Source: Spirochaetaceae bacterium
Lineage (GTDB): Bacteria > Spirochaetota > Spirochaetia > Treponematales > Breznakiellaceae
Assembly (NCBI GenBank): GCA_031275595.1
Contig: JAISOO010000023.1
Location: 1 to 6,279, forward strand
Direction of reading: 5' to 3'
Length of the DNA: 6,279 nt
Each line of letters opens with the position of its first letter. Position 1 is the stretch's first letter. A model generated the notes under the pieces. The model made no database searches. It had not been told where the DNA came from and saw only the letters and a program-made list of their open reading frames with translations. Of the stretch, positions 1-5,961 are shown piece after piece. The position numbers and the translations under genes were made by a program.

Positions 1-846
1 AGCCGCCTTGTCATGAACCTGCTCAAGCCCACGGGAGGCTCGGTATATTTTGACGGTATTGACATCAGCCGCATAAAAAGCCGGGATATGTACAGTATCC
101 GGCGGCGCATACAGATAGTGTTTCAGGACCCCTTTTCGTCCCTGGACCCCCGGATGACGGTCTATGAAATTATTGGCGAAGGGCTTAAAAACTACCGGAT
201 GGTAAAGACCGCCGCCGCCCTCCGGGAACGGGTAGAAATGCTGGCGGAAAAATGCGGCCTTTTTGCGGATCAGTGCCGTCGCTATCCCCACCAGTTTTCA
301 GGAGGTCAGCGGCAGCGCATCTGTATTGCCCGGGCCCTGGCGACAAACCCTGATTTTATCGTTCTTGATGAAGCCGTATCCGCCCTGGATGTTTCGATTC
401 AGGCGCAGATACTCAACTTGCTCAAGGGGCTTCAGGAAGAGATGGATCTGGCCTACCTCTTTGTTTCCCACGATCTTTCGGTGGTGGAATTCTTAAGTGA
501 CCATGTGGCGGTAATGTACCTGGGGAGAATCGTGGAGATGGGGAGTGTCGAAGATGTTTTTCATCATCCCCGGCATCCTTATACGGAGGCCCTCCTCAGC
601 GCGGTCCCGGCCTTTACCGCCGAAGAAAAGGCTGCCAAAAAGCGGATAATCCTGGAAGGAGATATTCCCTCCCCGGCGGATCCGCCTCAAGGCTGTTACT
701 TTTCTACCCGCTGCCCCTATGCGGATGAGCATTGCCGGAAATTCTACCCCGAATACCGGGAGATTGCGCCTGAGCATCTGGTTGCCTGCCATAAGATGCC
801 GGTAAGCGCCTCATCACAGCCCGAAGATTTTGCTATTGTGTATTAG
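1..846 (+). CDS. OppF/DppF-type peptide ABC transporter ATP-binding protein (5'-truncated)
   Basis: This is the ATPase subunit of a peptide (oligopeptide/dipeptide/nickel class) ABC importer. It acts on the cytoplasmic face of the membrane and drives uptake by ATP hydrolysis. The frame is open to base 1, and the ATG at 13 lies inside the conserved helix after Walker A, so the true start and Walker A are outside the window. In the visible 281 residues I see the Q-loop (FQDPFSSLDP, 41-50), the ABC signature FSGGQRQR (99-106), Walker B FIVLDE (119-124), the D-loop SALD and the switch histidine in SHD (157). After this comes the oligopeptide-transporter C-terminal domain: HPYTEALLSAVP (192-203), then cysteines 232, 238, 245 and 263 in the usual C-x5-C-x6-C-x17-C arrangement, which can hold an iron-sulfur cluster in some relatives (known of the family). 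The length matches an otherwise complete C-terminus. OppF and DppF cannot be told apart without the binding protein and permeases upstream. The next gene starts 11 bases after the stop, probably in the same operon. Confidence 0.95.
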   Translation, partial: SRLVMNLLKPTGGSVYFDGIDISRIKSRDMYSIRRRIQIVFQDPFSSLDPRMTVYEIIGEGLKNYRMVKTAAALRERVEMLAEKCGLFADQCRRYPHQFSGGQRQRICIARALATNPDFIVLDEAVSALDVSIQAQILNLLKGLQEEMDLAYLFVSHDLSVVEFLSDHVAVMYLGRIVEMGSVEDVFHHPRHPYTEALLSAVPAFTAEEKAAKKRIILEGDIPSPADPPQGCYFSTRCPYADEHCRKFYPEYREIAPEHLVACHKMPVSASSQPEDFAIVY

Positions 847-853
847 AGAGGAG
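845..853 (+). promoter_or_regulatory. Ribosome binding site of the ATC-hydrolase-family gene
   Basis: The purine run AGAGAGGAG starts in the stop codon region of the transporter gene and ends 4 bases before the ATG at 858. It is a strong Shine-Dalgarno match and fixes that start. No promoter fits in the 11-base gap, which supports co-transcription. Confidence 0.75.
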
Positions 854-857
854 CATT

Positions 858-1529
858 ATGTACAATGAAGAAACCCACGCATACCTTATCGGACTGTTTT
901 TTTCGGCCCTGAAAAGCCGGAGCAAAAGGGGCATCCGGGTCTTTACCGTGGGAACGCGGTATTATGCGGAACAGCGGGGCCGCCGTATGGCCCTGCGGGC
1001 CCTGCGAGACGGCCATGAACTCAACTTTGATACCTACCTCGCCTACGGCGAGTGGAATCCTTCGGGAACGGTTTCTATGGAGTACGTCACAGAAACTGCG
1101 GGGAATAGTTTTGTTGAACGGATAAGCGTGTGCCCTTGGGCGGGCACCTTTGCCGCCATGGGCCTGAGGGACTGCGGACAGCTTTACTGCCACGAGATTG
1201 ACCGGGGTATTATCCGGGGATTTAACCCGGAACTCCGCTTTGAGGTCAAATCGACCCTGAACGACACGGATACGTGCATTCAGGTCTTTGAGAACTTTGT
1301 CCCTCAAAAGGGTGTCATGTCTCCCCCGGACGGTAAACAGGACTGGCAGTATCACTGCGCCCATATACTTTCCGCCATGACGGACGTAGTCCGGGCCGCA
1401 GGTTTTACGGAGGTTCCGGCAGCGGTTAAAGAGAGTTTTATCCAAAAATACGGGGAAAATGCTTATCGGGGTATCGCTGAACAGGAGATAAACTTTAATC
1501 TGCCCCCGTCTTTTTCAAAACCCCTTTAG
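858..1529 (+). CDS. L-2-amino-thiazoline-4-carboxylate (ATC) hydrolase family protein
   Basis: The 223-residue cytoplasmic protein has no signal peptide and no membrane segment. It matches, from memory of the family, the ATC hydrolase family, whose founding Pseudomonas enzyme opens the thiazoline ring of L-2-amino-thiazoline-4-carboxylate to N-carbamoyl-cysteine on the way to L-cysteine. Diagnostic parts are VCPWA (91-95), the GLRDCGQLYCHEID segment (102-115), the GFNPELRFEVKSTL block (121-134) and Cys140. Cys92, Cys106, Cys111, Asp115, Cys140 and the HCAH cluster (166-169) are candidate catalytic or metal-binding residues, but I cannot say which act. The start at 858 is set by a strong ribosome binding site, and the length is normal for the family. 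It follows a peptide-transporter ATPase by 11 bases, so the substrate may be imported as a peptide or modified amino acid (inference). Many members of this family in gut anaerobes have no proven substrate, so the exact reaction is uncertain. It faces prs tail to tail. Confidence 0.85.
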   Translation: MYNEETHAYLIGLFFSALKSRSKRGIRVFTVGTRYYAEQRGRRMALRALRDGHELNFDTYLAYGEWNPSGTVSMEYVTETAGNSFVERISVCPWAGTFAAMGLRDCGQLYCHEIDRGIIRGFNPELRFEVKSTLNDTDTCIQVFENFVPQKGVMSPPDGKQDWQYHCAHILSAMTDVVRAAGFTEVPAAVKESFIQKYGENAYRGIAEQEINFNLPPSFSKPL

Positions 1530-1538
1530 TACAAACTG

Positions 1539-1644
1539 TCATCCTCACTCTCCACCCTTCACACTTCACACTTCACACTCTTCTCACTTCACTCTCAACT
1601 CTTAACTCTTAACTCTTAACTCCCCACACTTTCTTCCCTTCACT
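1539..1644 (+). promoter_or_regulatory. G-free, C-rich stretch in convergent gap; possible Rho-dependent terminator region
   Basis: For 106 bases the + strand contains no G and, by hand count, 47 C. The RNA read rightward out of the ATC-hydrolase gene would therefore be unstructured and C-rich, G-poor, which is the known character of Rho utilisation sites. No GC hairpin followed by a T run is present anywhere in the 110-base gap between the two convergent genes. The terminator role is inference; the base composition is directly seen. The leftward transcript from prs would be C-free here and also cannot form a hairpin within the stretch. Confidence 0.4.
1543..1626. repeat. Degenerate 7-bp tandem repeat, 12 units in phase
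   Basis: The sequence falls into twelve consecutive heptamers without a phase break. After two degenerate units there are three copies of CTTCACA (1557-1577), then CTCTTCT, CACTTCA and CTCTCAA. Three copies of CTCTTAA (1599-1619) and CTCCCCA follow. The array therefore drifts from a CTTCACA-type unit on the left to a CTCTTAA-type unit on the right (TGTGAAG to TTAAGAG on the other strand). It fills most of the gap between two convergent genes and encodes nothing. Similar heptanucleotide arrays are known as short tandemly repeated repetitive sequences in several bacterial groups (known, from memory). Function unknown. Confidence 0.9.
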
Positions 1645-2746
1645 GGTTAAACAAATTGGAGGACTTAAAATACAGTTCCGCGTTAAAGGTCCGCAGGAGC
1701 TTGCCCAGGGGACTGTTGGTTACGATGGTCCTGATGACTTTGGCGGATAGTTCCGCCGAGGGGACCACCTCCAGGTTGGGGATCTTTTCGGGTATGGAAT
1801 CGGGGCAGTAGACCGTATCCGTGACGATAAGGTGCTTTAAAAGCCCCTGGGCGGAAAGCCGGGTAAGCCGTTCCCTGGCGGGGGAGGAAAAGGGGGCGTG
1901 GACCGCGATGATGTTGATCTCCGCGGGTTTAAGGGGCGCCAGGGCATGGATAAGGCTCTCCACCGAACCGGCGGTATCCACCATATCGTCCACTATCCAC
2001 AGGACCTTATCCTCCACGGGTTCGGCGGAAAGGATGTTGATGGATTCAATGGTGTTTGATTTTGAATAATCCCGCTGCTTATGGGCCACCACCAGGGGGG
2101 CGCCAAAGGCATTGGCAAAAACCCGGGCCAGTTTTTCCCCCCCCGCGTCCACGGAGCAAAACGCCCAGTGGGGACGGACCACCTTTTCCAGGGTCGCCAT
2201 ATCCCGGATATAGATATCGCAGAGGTACTTCTTCAGGAGCGTCAGGGCGGGAATATCATCAATAACACAGAGGGTCGGATCCACCATGGATTTTGACTTA
2301 TCCGAATGGAGCTGATAGGTTACAAGATGCTTCGTTCCCAGGCTTACCAGGGTCTTAAAATGCACCCACAGGCCAACGGAACTGCGCCGGGTGGTCCGAT
2401 CCGACCGCGAACAGGAGACAAAGGGTTCAAAAATGATGATTTTTTCGGCCTGGGAACGCTTTAGGGCGTCCACCGCATGGTATAACTCAAGCTTTGCCTC
2501 TTCAACGCCGATTCCCGCCTCATTCCGGGCGCAGCTGGTAAAGAGGACCACGTCCTTGCCCCGGAGGGATTTATTAACCACCACTTCCATTTCCCCGTCG
2601 GCAAAACGGTCGGTACTTAATACAGCGATCCCGTCAATATCATCCGCAAAAGATACAAAACTGGGAAATTTTGTCAATTCCCCGGCAACCCGGGCCGCGT
2701 ATTTACCCATGGACCGAGTGGCGGTTATGACAAATTCATTCACCAT
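1640..2746 (-). CDS. prs: Ribose-phosphate pyrophosphokinase (PRPP synthetase), divergent spirochaete-type
   Basis: Makes 5-phosphoribosyl-1-pyrophosphate from ribose 5-phosphate and ATP in the cytosol, the precursor for purines, pyrimidines, NAD, histidine and tryptophan. From the ATG at 2746 it has 368 residues, versus about 315 in E. coli. Seen: FADGE (48-52), the histidine of the DLHA-like site (QLHS, His147), DAGGEKLAR (200-208), the flexible catalytic loop with Lys223 and Arg225 (HKQRDYSKSN), and the PRPP-binding loop IVDDMVDTAGSV (251-262). The ATP-contact segment YARQDR of typical enzymes is CSRSDR here (112-117), and the GFFD region is replaced. A tail of roughly 15 residues extends past the usual end. 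The ORF stays open to 2818, but an overlapping promoter and a GGGGG ribosome site 6 bases upstream favour the start at 2746; an ATG at 2752 is too close to that site. The stop is TGA at 1640-1642. The fold is clearly a PRPP synthetase, and the catalytic Lys, Arg and His are kept. Confidence 0.92.
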   Translation of the reverse strand: MVNEFVITATRSMGKYAARVAGELTKFPSFVSFADDIDGIAVLSTDRFADGEMEVVVNKSLRGKDVVLFTSCARNEAGIGVEEAKLELYHAVDALKRSQAEKIIIFEPFVSCSRSDRTTRRSSVGLWVHFKTLVSLGTKHLVTYQLHSDKSKSMVDPTLCVIDDIPALTLLKKYLCDIYIRDMATLEKVVRPHWAFCSVDAGGEKLARVFANAFGAPLVVAHKQRDYSKSNTIESINILSAEPVEDKVLWIVDDMVDTAGSVESLIHALAPLKPAEINIIAVHAPFSSPARERLTRLSAQGLLKHLIVTDTVYCPDSIPEKIPNLEVVPSAELSAKVIRTIVTNSPLGKLLRTFNAELYFKSSNLFNQ

Positions 2747-2752
2747 GATCAT

Positions 2753-2757
2753 CCCCC
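2753..2757 (-). promoter_or_regulatory. Ribosome binding site of prs
   Basis: On the - strand a GGGGG run lies 6 bases before the ATG at 2746 (spacer 2747-2752). It abuts the alternative ATG at 2752, leaving no spacing, so it selects the MVNEF start. Confidence 0.6.
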
Positions 2758-2773
2758 GTTTATCTATGTCCCT

Positions 2774-2802
2774 ACTATAAAGGCGGTTTACGGGTTTTGC
2801 AA
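2774..2802 (-). promoter_or_regulatory. Sigma70-type promoter of prs
   Basis: Read on the - strand: a -35 box TTGCAA (2797-2802), a 17-base spacer and a -10 box TATAGT (2774-2779). Transcription would start near 2767, leaving a 5' leader of roughly 20 bases before the start at 2746. The -35 box is inside the last codons of rlmN and the spacer covers its stop codon, so prs can be made both from its own promoter and by read-through from rlmN. It rules against the longer 392-residue reading, whose first codons would lie upstream of the transcription start. Seen by eye only; not tested. Confidence 0.6.
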
Positions 2803-3849
2803 GGGCGAAGCGCCGCAAACTCCCAACTGCCCGCAGGCGCCGGATACCCCCCGGCCCTTCCTGAAACGCCGGGTCACCTTTAGGCCCTTCTTGTTAAGCA
2901 GGCCCATAAACCGTTCCAACTCCCCCCTGGCGGGCTCCCGCAGGGGAAGGCCCCGGAACTCCGGACCTTCCACGGGGTTCCAGGGTATCAGATTCACCAC
3001 CACATCCAGGCCGGCGGCAAAGGCCGCCAGGGCCGCCGCGTCTTCCTGCCGGGTGTTAAGGCCCCCCAGGAGGACCGCCTCCACCGTGATCCGCCGGTCC
3101 TGCTTCCGCTGGTAGTAGACCAGGGCCTCCTTTAAGGCGGGAAGGGGGTTCCCCCGGCTTATGGGCATAAGGGCCTCCCGCAGGCAGGGCTCCGCGGTGG
3201 GAAGGGACACCGCAAGCCGCACCGGCGGCCCCCGATCCGCCAGATCCCGGATGCCCTCCACAATGCCGCTGGTAGACACCGTGATCCGCCGCCTGGAAAG
3301 GCCCAGCCCTTCCTGGTCGGTCAGGACCAAAAGGGCCCGGCGGAGTTCCGTCAAATTAAGGAGCGGCTCTCCCATGCCCATGATAACGATGTTGGCGATG
3401 GCGGGGTATACTGAACGGATATGGAGGAATTGTTCCACTATTTCGGCGGAGTCCAGGTTACGGAGGAAACCCAGGGTCCCGGTTTTACAGAACACGCAGC
3501 CCGCGGGGCAGCCGGCCTGGGTGGAAAGGCAGGCGGTCCTGCGTCCCTGGCCGTCATGCAGGAGGACCGCTTCGATCCGGGCGCCGTCCGCCAGGGCTAT
3601 TTGGAGCTTTACCGTTCCGTCGGGGTCCTCAAGCCGGGCCGCGATACGGCTTCCGTAGAGGGTAAACCGGGAATCGAGTTCCCTTCGCAGGTCCAGGGAA
3701 AGGTTTGTCATATCGGAAAAAGATCGGGCCCCCCGGGCGATCCACTTAAAGATCTGTTTGGCCCTAAAGGGGGGCAGGGGAAGGGAGAGGCCGATCAGAT
3801 CTTCCCGGGGACAGCCCGAGATAACCGGTTTAGACCGCAGATCCGGCAT
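2788..3849 (-). CDS. rlmN: Dual-specificity 23S rRNA/tRNA adenine-C2 methyltransferase RlmN
   Basis: Radical SAM enzyme that methylates C2 of A2503 in 23S rRNA and, in E. coli, of A37 in a set of tRNAs, tuning ribosome accuracy. From the ATG at 3849 it has 353 residues, normal for the family. Order: N-terminal helical domain with FRAKQIFKWI (28-37); the [4Fe-4S] motif CPAGCVFC giving C114, C118 and C121; GMGEP (158-162); the C-terminal segment with GACGQL (337-342). Both extra cysteines of the mechanism are present: Cys107 (E. coli Cys118) and Cys339 (E. coli Cys355, the one that carries the methyl). It therefore looks active and is RlmN rather than Cfr. The SLHA segment is SLPTA here (215-219). 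An ATG at 3894 would overlap the TPR gene by 35 bases; the start at 3849, 10 bases after the TPR stop, fits family length better, with AAGGG about 9 bases upstream. It sits in an operon with the TPR genes and reads toward prs. It is the most GC-rich gene of the window. Confidence 0.95.
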   Translation of the reverse strand: MPDLRSKPVISGCPREDLIGLSLPLPPFRAKQIFKWIARGARSFSDMTNLSLDLRRELDSRFTLYGSRIAARLEDPDGTVKLQIALADGARIEAVLLHDGQGRRTACLSTQAGCPAGCVFCKTGTLGFLRNLDSAEIVEQFLHIRSVYPAIANIVIMGMGEPLLNLTELRRALLVLTDQEGLGLSRRRITVSTSGIVEGIRDLADRGPPVRLAVSLPTAEPCLREALMPISRGNPLPALKEALVYYQRKQDRRITVEAVLLGGLNTRQEDAAALAAFAAGLDVVVNLIPWNPVEGPEFRGLPLREPARGELERFMGLLNKKGLKVTRRFRKGRGVSGACGQLGVCGASPLQNP

Positions 3850-3859
3850 CCTGACGCCC

Positions 3860-5017
3860 TTAGGCCTTGAGTTTTTCCAGGAATTCGGAGACAAACATGT
3901 TCCGAATCCCCAGTTTCTGGAATTCTCCCAGGACCTCGATGGCGGAATTCCGTTCCCCCTTTTTGATCCAGCAATCGGCGGTTTCTATGTAGAGCCGGTA
4001 GTTTTTGGGATCCTGCTGGATAAGCCTGCGAAGGGACTCGATGGATTCGTCGAATTTGCCCTGGGCCTTGGCAACCACCGCCAGGCCCAGAACCGCATAG
4101 GTATCAAATTCGATGTTGAGGGCCCGCTCGTAGTATTCCACCGCCCGGTCATAGTCGTTTAAATTCCGGTAGGCGTCCCCGGCGCGGGTCAGGATAACCT
4201 TGTTCCGGGGGTCCTGCTCCAGGATACGGTTCCAGTATTCCAGGGAGCGGTACTGTTGGTTCAGGCCCCGGTAGCAGTCGGCCAGGCCAAAGAGGGCGTA
4301 AAAATTATAGGGGTCCCGCTGCAGGGCCTTTTCGAAGTAGGGAATACCCTGTTCAAAGGTTTTGAGTTTCCGGTGGCAGTTTCCGATGGAGGTAAGGACC
4401 CGGATATCCACGGTATCCTTGCTGGATTCCAGCATTTTTTCCCAGTAAAAAAGGGCGTCCCGGTACTCTTTAAAATCATAGTGCAGATGTCCCAGGCCGA
4501 TGATGGCGTAGGGGTTCTGGTCTTCCATTTCCAGGACCCGGAGGTATACCGCCTTGGAGCGCTTGAAATCCCGGACCTTACGGTAGGCGTCGGCCACCCG
4601 GGTTAAAACGGTGATATTCCTGTCATCATGGAGCAGGTACTGTTCCCATATTTCTATGGCCTTATGGTACTGATTCAGGGCCTTGTAACAGTCCGCCAGG
4701 CCAAAAAGGGCGTAGTTGTTCCCCGGATGGTGGGAAAGGCAGCTTCTGTAATAATCCACCGCCTCCCGAAAGGCCCCCCGTTTGCGGGTAGCGTCTCCCA
4801 TGCCTACCAGGGCGTAATTGTTATTTTGATCCATCAAGAGGATCTTGTTAAAACATTCTATGGCTTCAGAGATCTTATTTTCCTTTAAAAACTGATACCC
4901 CTTTTTTGATAATTCTGATAACTCCGATACTTCCTGATTCTCAATCCCCCCCATCTCGGTCCCTGGATGTTCATCATTGATAAAATTAGCAGAAGTTTGT
5001 TTTAAGTCGTCACTCAT
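3860..5017 (-). CDS. Ten-repeat tetratricopeptide (TPR) protein, function unknown
   Basis: A 385-residue protein made almost wholly of TPRs, so a probable protein-binding solenoid. After a polar N-terminus of about 33 residues with no signal peptide or lipobox, ten 34-36-residue repeats begin near residues 34, 68, 102, 136, 170, 206, 240, 274, 308 and 342. From 102 on they alternate: units of type YALFGLADCY (102, 170, 240, 308) and units of type VLTRxxDAYR (136, 206, 274). This gives a two-TPR super-repeat of about 68-70 residues. Repeats 3-4 and 7-8 are especially alike, and the DNA repeats too: GCCAGGCCAA at + strand 4281 recurs 414 bases away at 4695. The ATG at 5017 overlaps the stop of the small upstream gene in ATGAGTGA, with AGAAGAGGA 8 bases upstream, so translation is probably coupled. 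rlmN follows after 10 bases. No enzyme domain is seen; partner and role are unknown. Cytoplasmic location is inferred from the missing export signal. Confidence 0.9.
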   Translation of the reverse strand: MSDDLKQTSANFINDEHPGTEMGGIENQEVSELSELSKKGYQFLKENKISEAIECFNKILLMDQNNNYALVGMGDATRKRGAFREAVDYYRSCLSHHPGNNYALFGLADCYKALNQYHKAIEIWEQYLLHDDRNITVLTRVADAYRKVRDFKRSKAVYLRVLEMEDQNPYAIIGLGHLHYDFKEYRDALFYWEKMLESSKDTVDIRVLTSIGNCHRKLKTFEQGIPYFEKALQRDPYNFYALFGLADCYRGLNQQYRSLEYWNRILEQDPRNKVILTRAGDAYRNLNDYDRAVEYYERALNIEFDTYAVLGLAVVAKAQGKFDESIESLRRLIQQDPKNYRLYIETADCWIKKGERNSAIEVLGEFQKLGIRNMFVSEFLEKLKA

Positions 5018-5357
5018 TAGCAGGGTCCTCTTCTTTATGTATTAAATCTTTTATTAAAACAGATAGTTGCATAATTATGGGCTCACATTTTGTCTTATCC
5101 GGGGCAATCCAATACATTCGCAGCGCGTCCAGCGCCCGGCCCTTGGATTTATAATAATCACCGATCCGCACAAGGCCGTCTGAATAACCGGTGGTTAGAA
5201 AAATCCTCCGCGCCCCCTCAATATCTCCTGTATTATATAGAATATTTCCCTTACGGTTAAGCGCGGCCTTCTGGATTCCGTCAATAACAGGCCTTTTGGT
5301 GGTTTTAATAAACCCGTTTTGATCCTCAAAACGCTCAAAGACACCTTTATGATCCAT
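5010..5357 (-). CDS. Small TPR-like helical protein, translationally coupled to the TPR gene
   Basis: I do not recognise this 115-residue protein by name. It has no signal peptide or membrane segment. The middle resembles two degenerate TPR hairpins: about 31-57 (AALNRKGNILYNTGDIEGARRIF) and 58-90 (SDGLVRIGDYYKSKGRALDALRMYW), with the Gly/Tyr/Ala spacing of TPRs. A short amphipathic helix with IMQLSVLIKDLI (95-106) and an acidic tail follow. The ATG at 5357 has AGGG 9 bases upstream and lies below an AT-rich promoter region, so this is probably the first gene of the unit with the ten-TPR gene and rlmN. Its last 8 bases overlap the start of the TPR gene, which suggests the two products work together (inference). 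Base use is uneven: by hand count 16 of 60 bases are G or C in 5041-5100, far below rlmN. Confidence 0.8.
   Translation of the reverse strand: MDHKGVFERFEDQNGFIKTTKRPVIDGIQKAALNRKGNILYNTGDIEGARRIFLTTGYSDGLVRIGDYYKSKGRALDALRMYWIAPDKTKCEPIIMQLSVLIKDLIHKEEDPANE
5026..5034 (-). promoter_or_regulatory. Ribosome binding site of the ten-TPR gene
   Basis: On the - strand AGAAGAGGA ends 8 bases before the ATG at 5017. It lies wholly inside the coding end of the small upstream gene, consistent with coupled translation at the ATGAGTGA overlap. Confidence 0.6.
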
Positions 5358-5395
5358 ATTATTTTGCCCTAAATAAAATATACTAATATAGTAAT

Positions 5396-5424
5396 ATTAT
5401 TTACCATAATTTATAAAATTACAA
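5396..5424 (-). promoter_or_regulatory. Candidate promoter for the small gene / TPR / rlmN unit
   Basis: Read on the - strand: TTGTAA (5419-5424, overlapping the rsmD stop codon), a 17-base spacer and AATAAT (5396-5401). It lies in a gap of nearly pure A+T (5371-5421) between rsmD and the small gene. The whole gap is AT-rich, so other -10-like hexamers exist (for example two TATATT-like sites nearer the gene), and the choice is uncertain. Confidence 0.4.
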
Positions 5425-5955
5425 TAAGTTTTTTTTAAAAAAATCAACCACCGAGCGGCCATATTCCCGGGAATTCTCCCAAATAATCCCCTTGGGGGCT
5501 TCCTTGGGGGAATCCTGCCGGGGCCGGTGGATAAGAAGCCGCGAACCATCCCCCATCAGGGGAGAGGCGGCAACGGCCTCCACTAGGTCCCATTTGAAGC
5601 GATAGGGGAAGGGGGGATCGCAAAAAATGATGTCAAACCGTCTTTTTGCCCTCTTTACATAGAGTTCCGCGGCCATGAAACGGCAATTAATCCGTTCCGG
5701 CGCCATGGCGACGTTTTTTAACAGGGTTTTCCGCTTAAGGGGATCCATCTCCACCGCCTCCACCGGTTCCGCCCCCCGGGAAGCCGCCTCCAGGGCGATA
5801 ATACCGGAACCGGAGAACATGTCAAGGAAGGAACACCCCGACAGGTCCCCCAAAGCGGCAAAGACCGACTCCCGCATACGATCCATGGCGGGCCGGATAA
5901 TCCCCCCGGGAACTTCTACCCGCCGTCCCCGCAGGGTCCCGCCGGTGATCCTCAT
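5419..5955 (-). CDS. rsmD: 16S rRNA (guanine(966)-N(2))-methyltransferase RsmD
   Basis: SAM-dependent enzyme that methylates N2 of G966 in 16S rRNA during small-subunit assembly. It has 178 residues, the normal size. Seen in order: the N-terminal MRITGGTLRGRRV signature (1-13), RPAMDRMRESVFAAL (21-35), SAM motif I FLDMFSGSGIIALEAASRG (43-61), the acidic end of the next strand in VEMD (68-71), and the catalytic motif IV CDPPFPY (112-118). YGRSVVDFF (165-173) closes the Rossmann core. All key residues are present, so it should be active. The ATG at 5955 follows the upstream stop by 6 bases with only a weak ribosome site (GGA about 10 bases upstream), so translation is probably coupled to the preceding gene. 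The last codons run through T7A8 on the coding strand (5429-5443) before TAA. Confidence 0.95.
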   Translation of the reverse strand: MRITGGTLRGRRVEVPGGIIRPAMDRMRESVFAALGDLSGCSFLDMFSGSGIIALEAASRGAEPVEAVEMDPLKRKTLLKNVAMAPERINCRFMAAELYVKRAKRRFDIIFCDPPFPYRFKWDLVEAVAASPLMGDGSRLLIHRPRQDSPKEAPKGIIWENSREYGRSVVDFFKKNLL

Positions 5956-5961
5956 GGGTGT

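Noticed and set aside
843..1445. 200-residue open frame on the - strand opposite the ATC-hydrolase gene
   Set aside because: It lies wholly antisense to a gene with clear family motifs and a strong ribosome site; its product shows no recognisable motif.
1543..1626. Repeat array as a CRISPR
   Set aside because: The units are 7 bp, directly adjacent and without unique spacers, and no cas gene is nearby.
2747..2818. N-terminal extension of prs to an ATG at 2818
   Set aside because: It overlaps the rlmN coding end, the -35/-10 boxes of prs lie inside it, and PRPP synthetases normally begin close to the MVNEF-type strand.
3161..3870. Long + strand open frames (165 and 149 residues) opposite rlmN
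   Set aside because: They mirror a GC-rich gene with intact radical SAM motifs. High GC makes stops rare on the other strand, and the products are low-complexity Arg/Ser/Pro-rich.
3850..3894. rlmN start at 3894 instead of 3849
   Set aside because: It would add 15 residues with no family match and overlap the TPR gene by 35 bases; the start at 3849 fits RlmN length.
3758..4888. Several + strand open frames opposite the TPR gene
   Set aside because: The TPR reading explains the sequence throughout; the antisense products only echo its repeats.
5429..5443. In-frame A AAA AAC heptamer near the end of rsmD as a programmed -1 frameshift
   Set aside because: A shift would add only about ten AT-coded residues, rsmD already ends at the family's normal length, and no stimulatory stem follows in the AT-only DNA.
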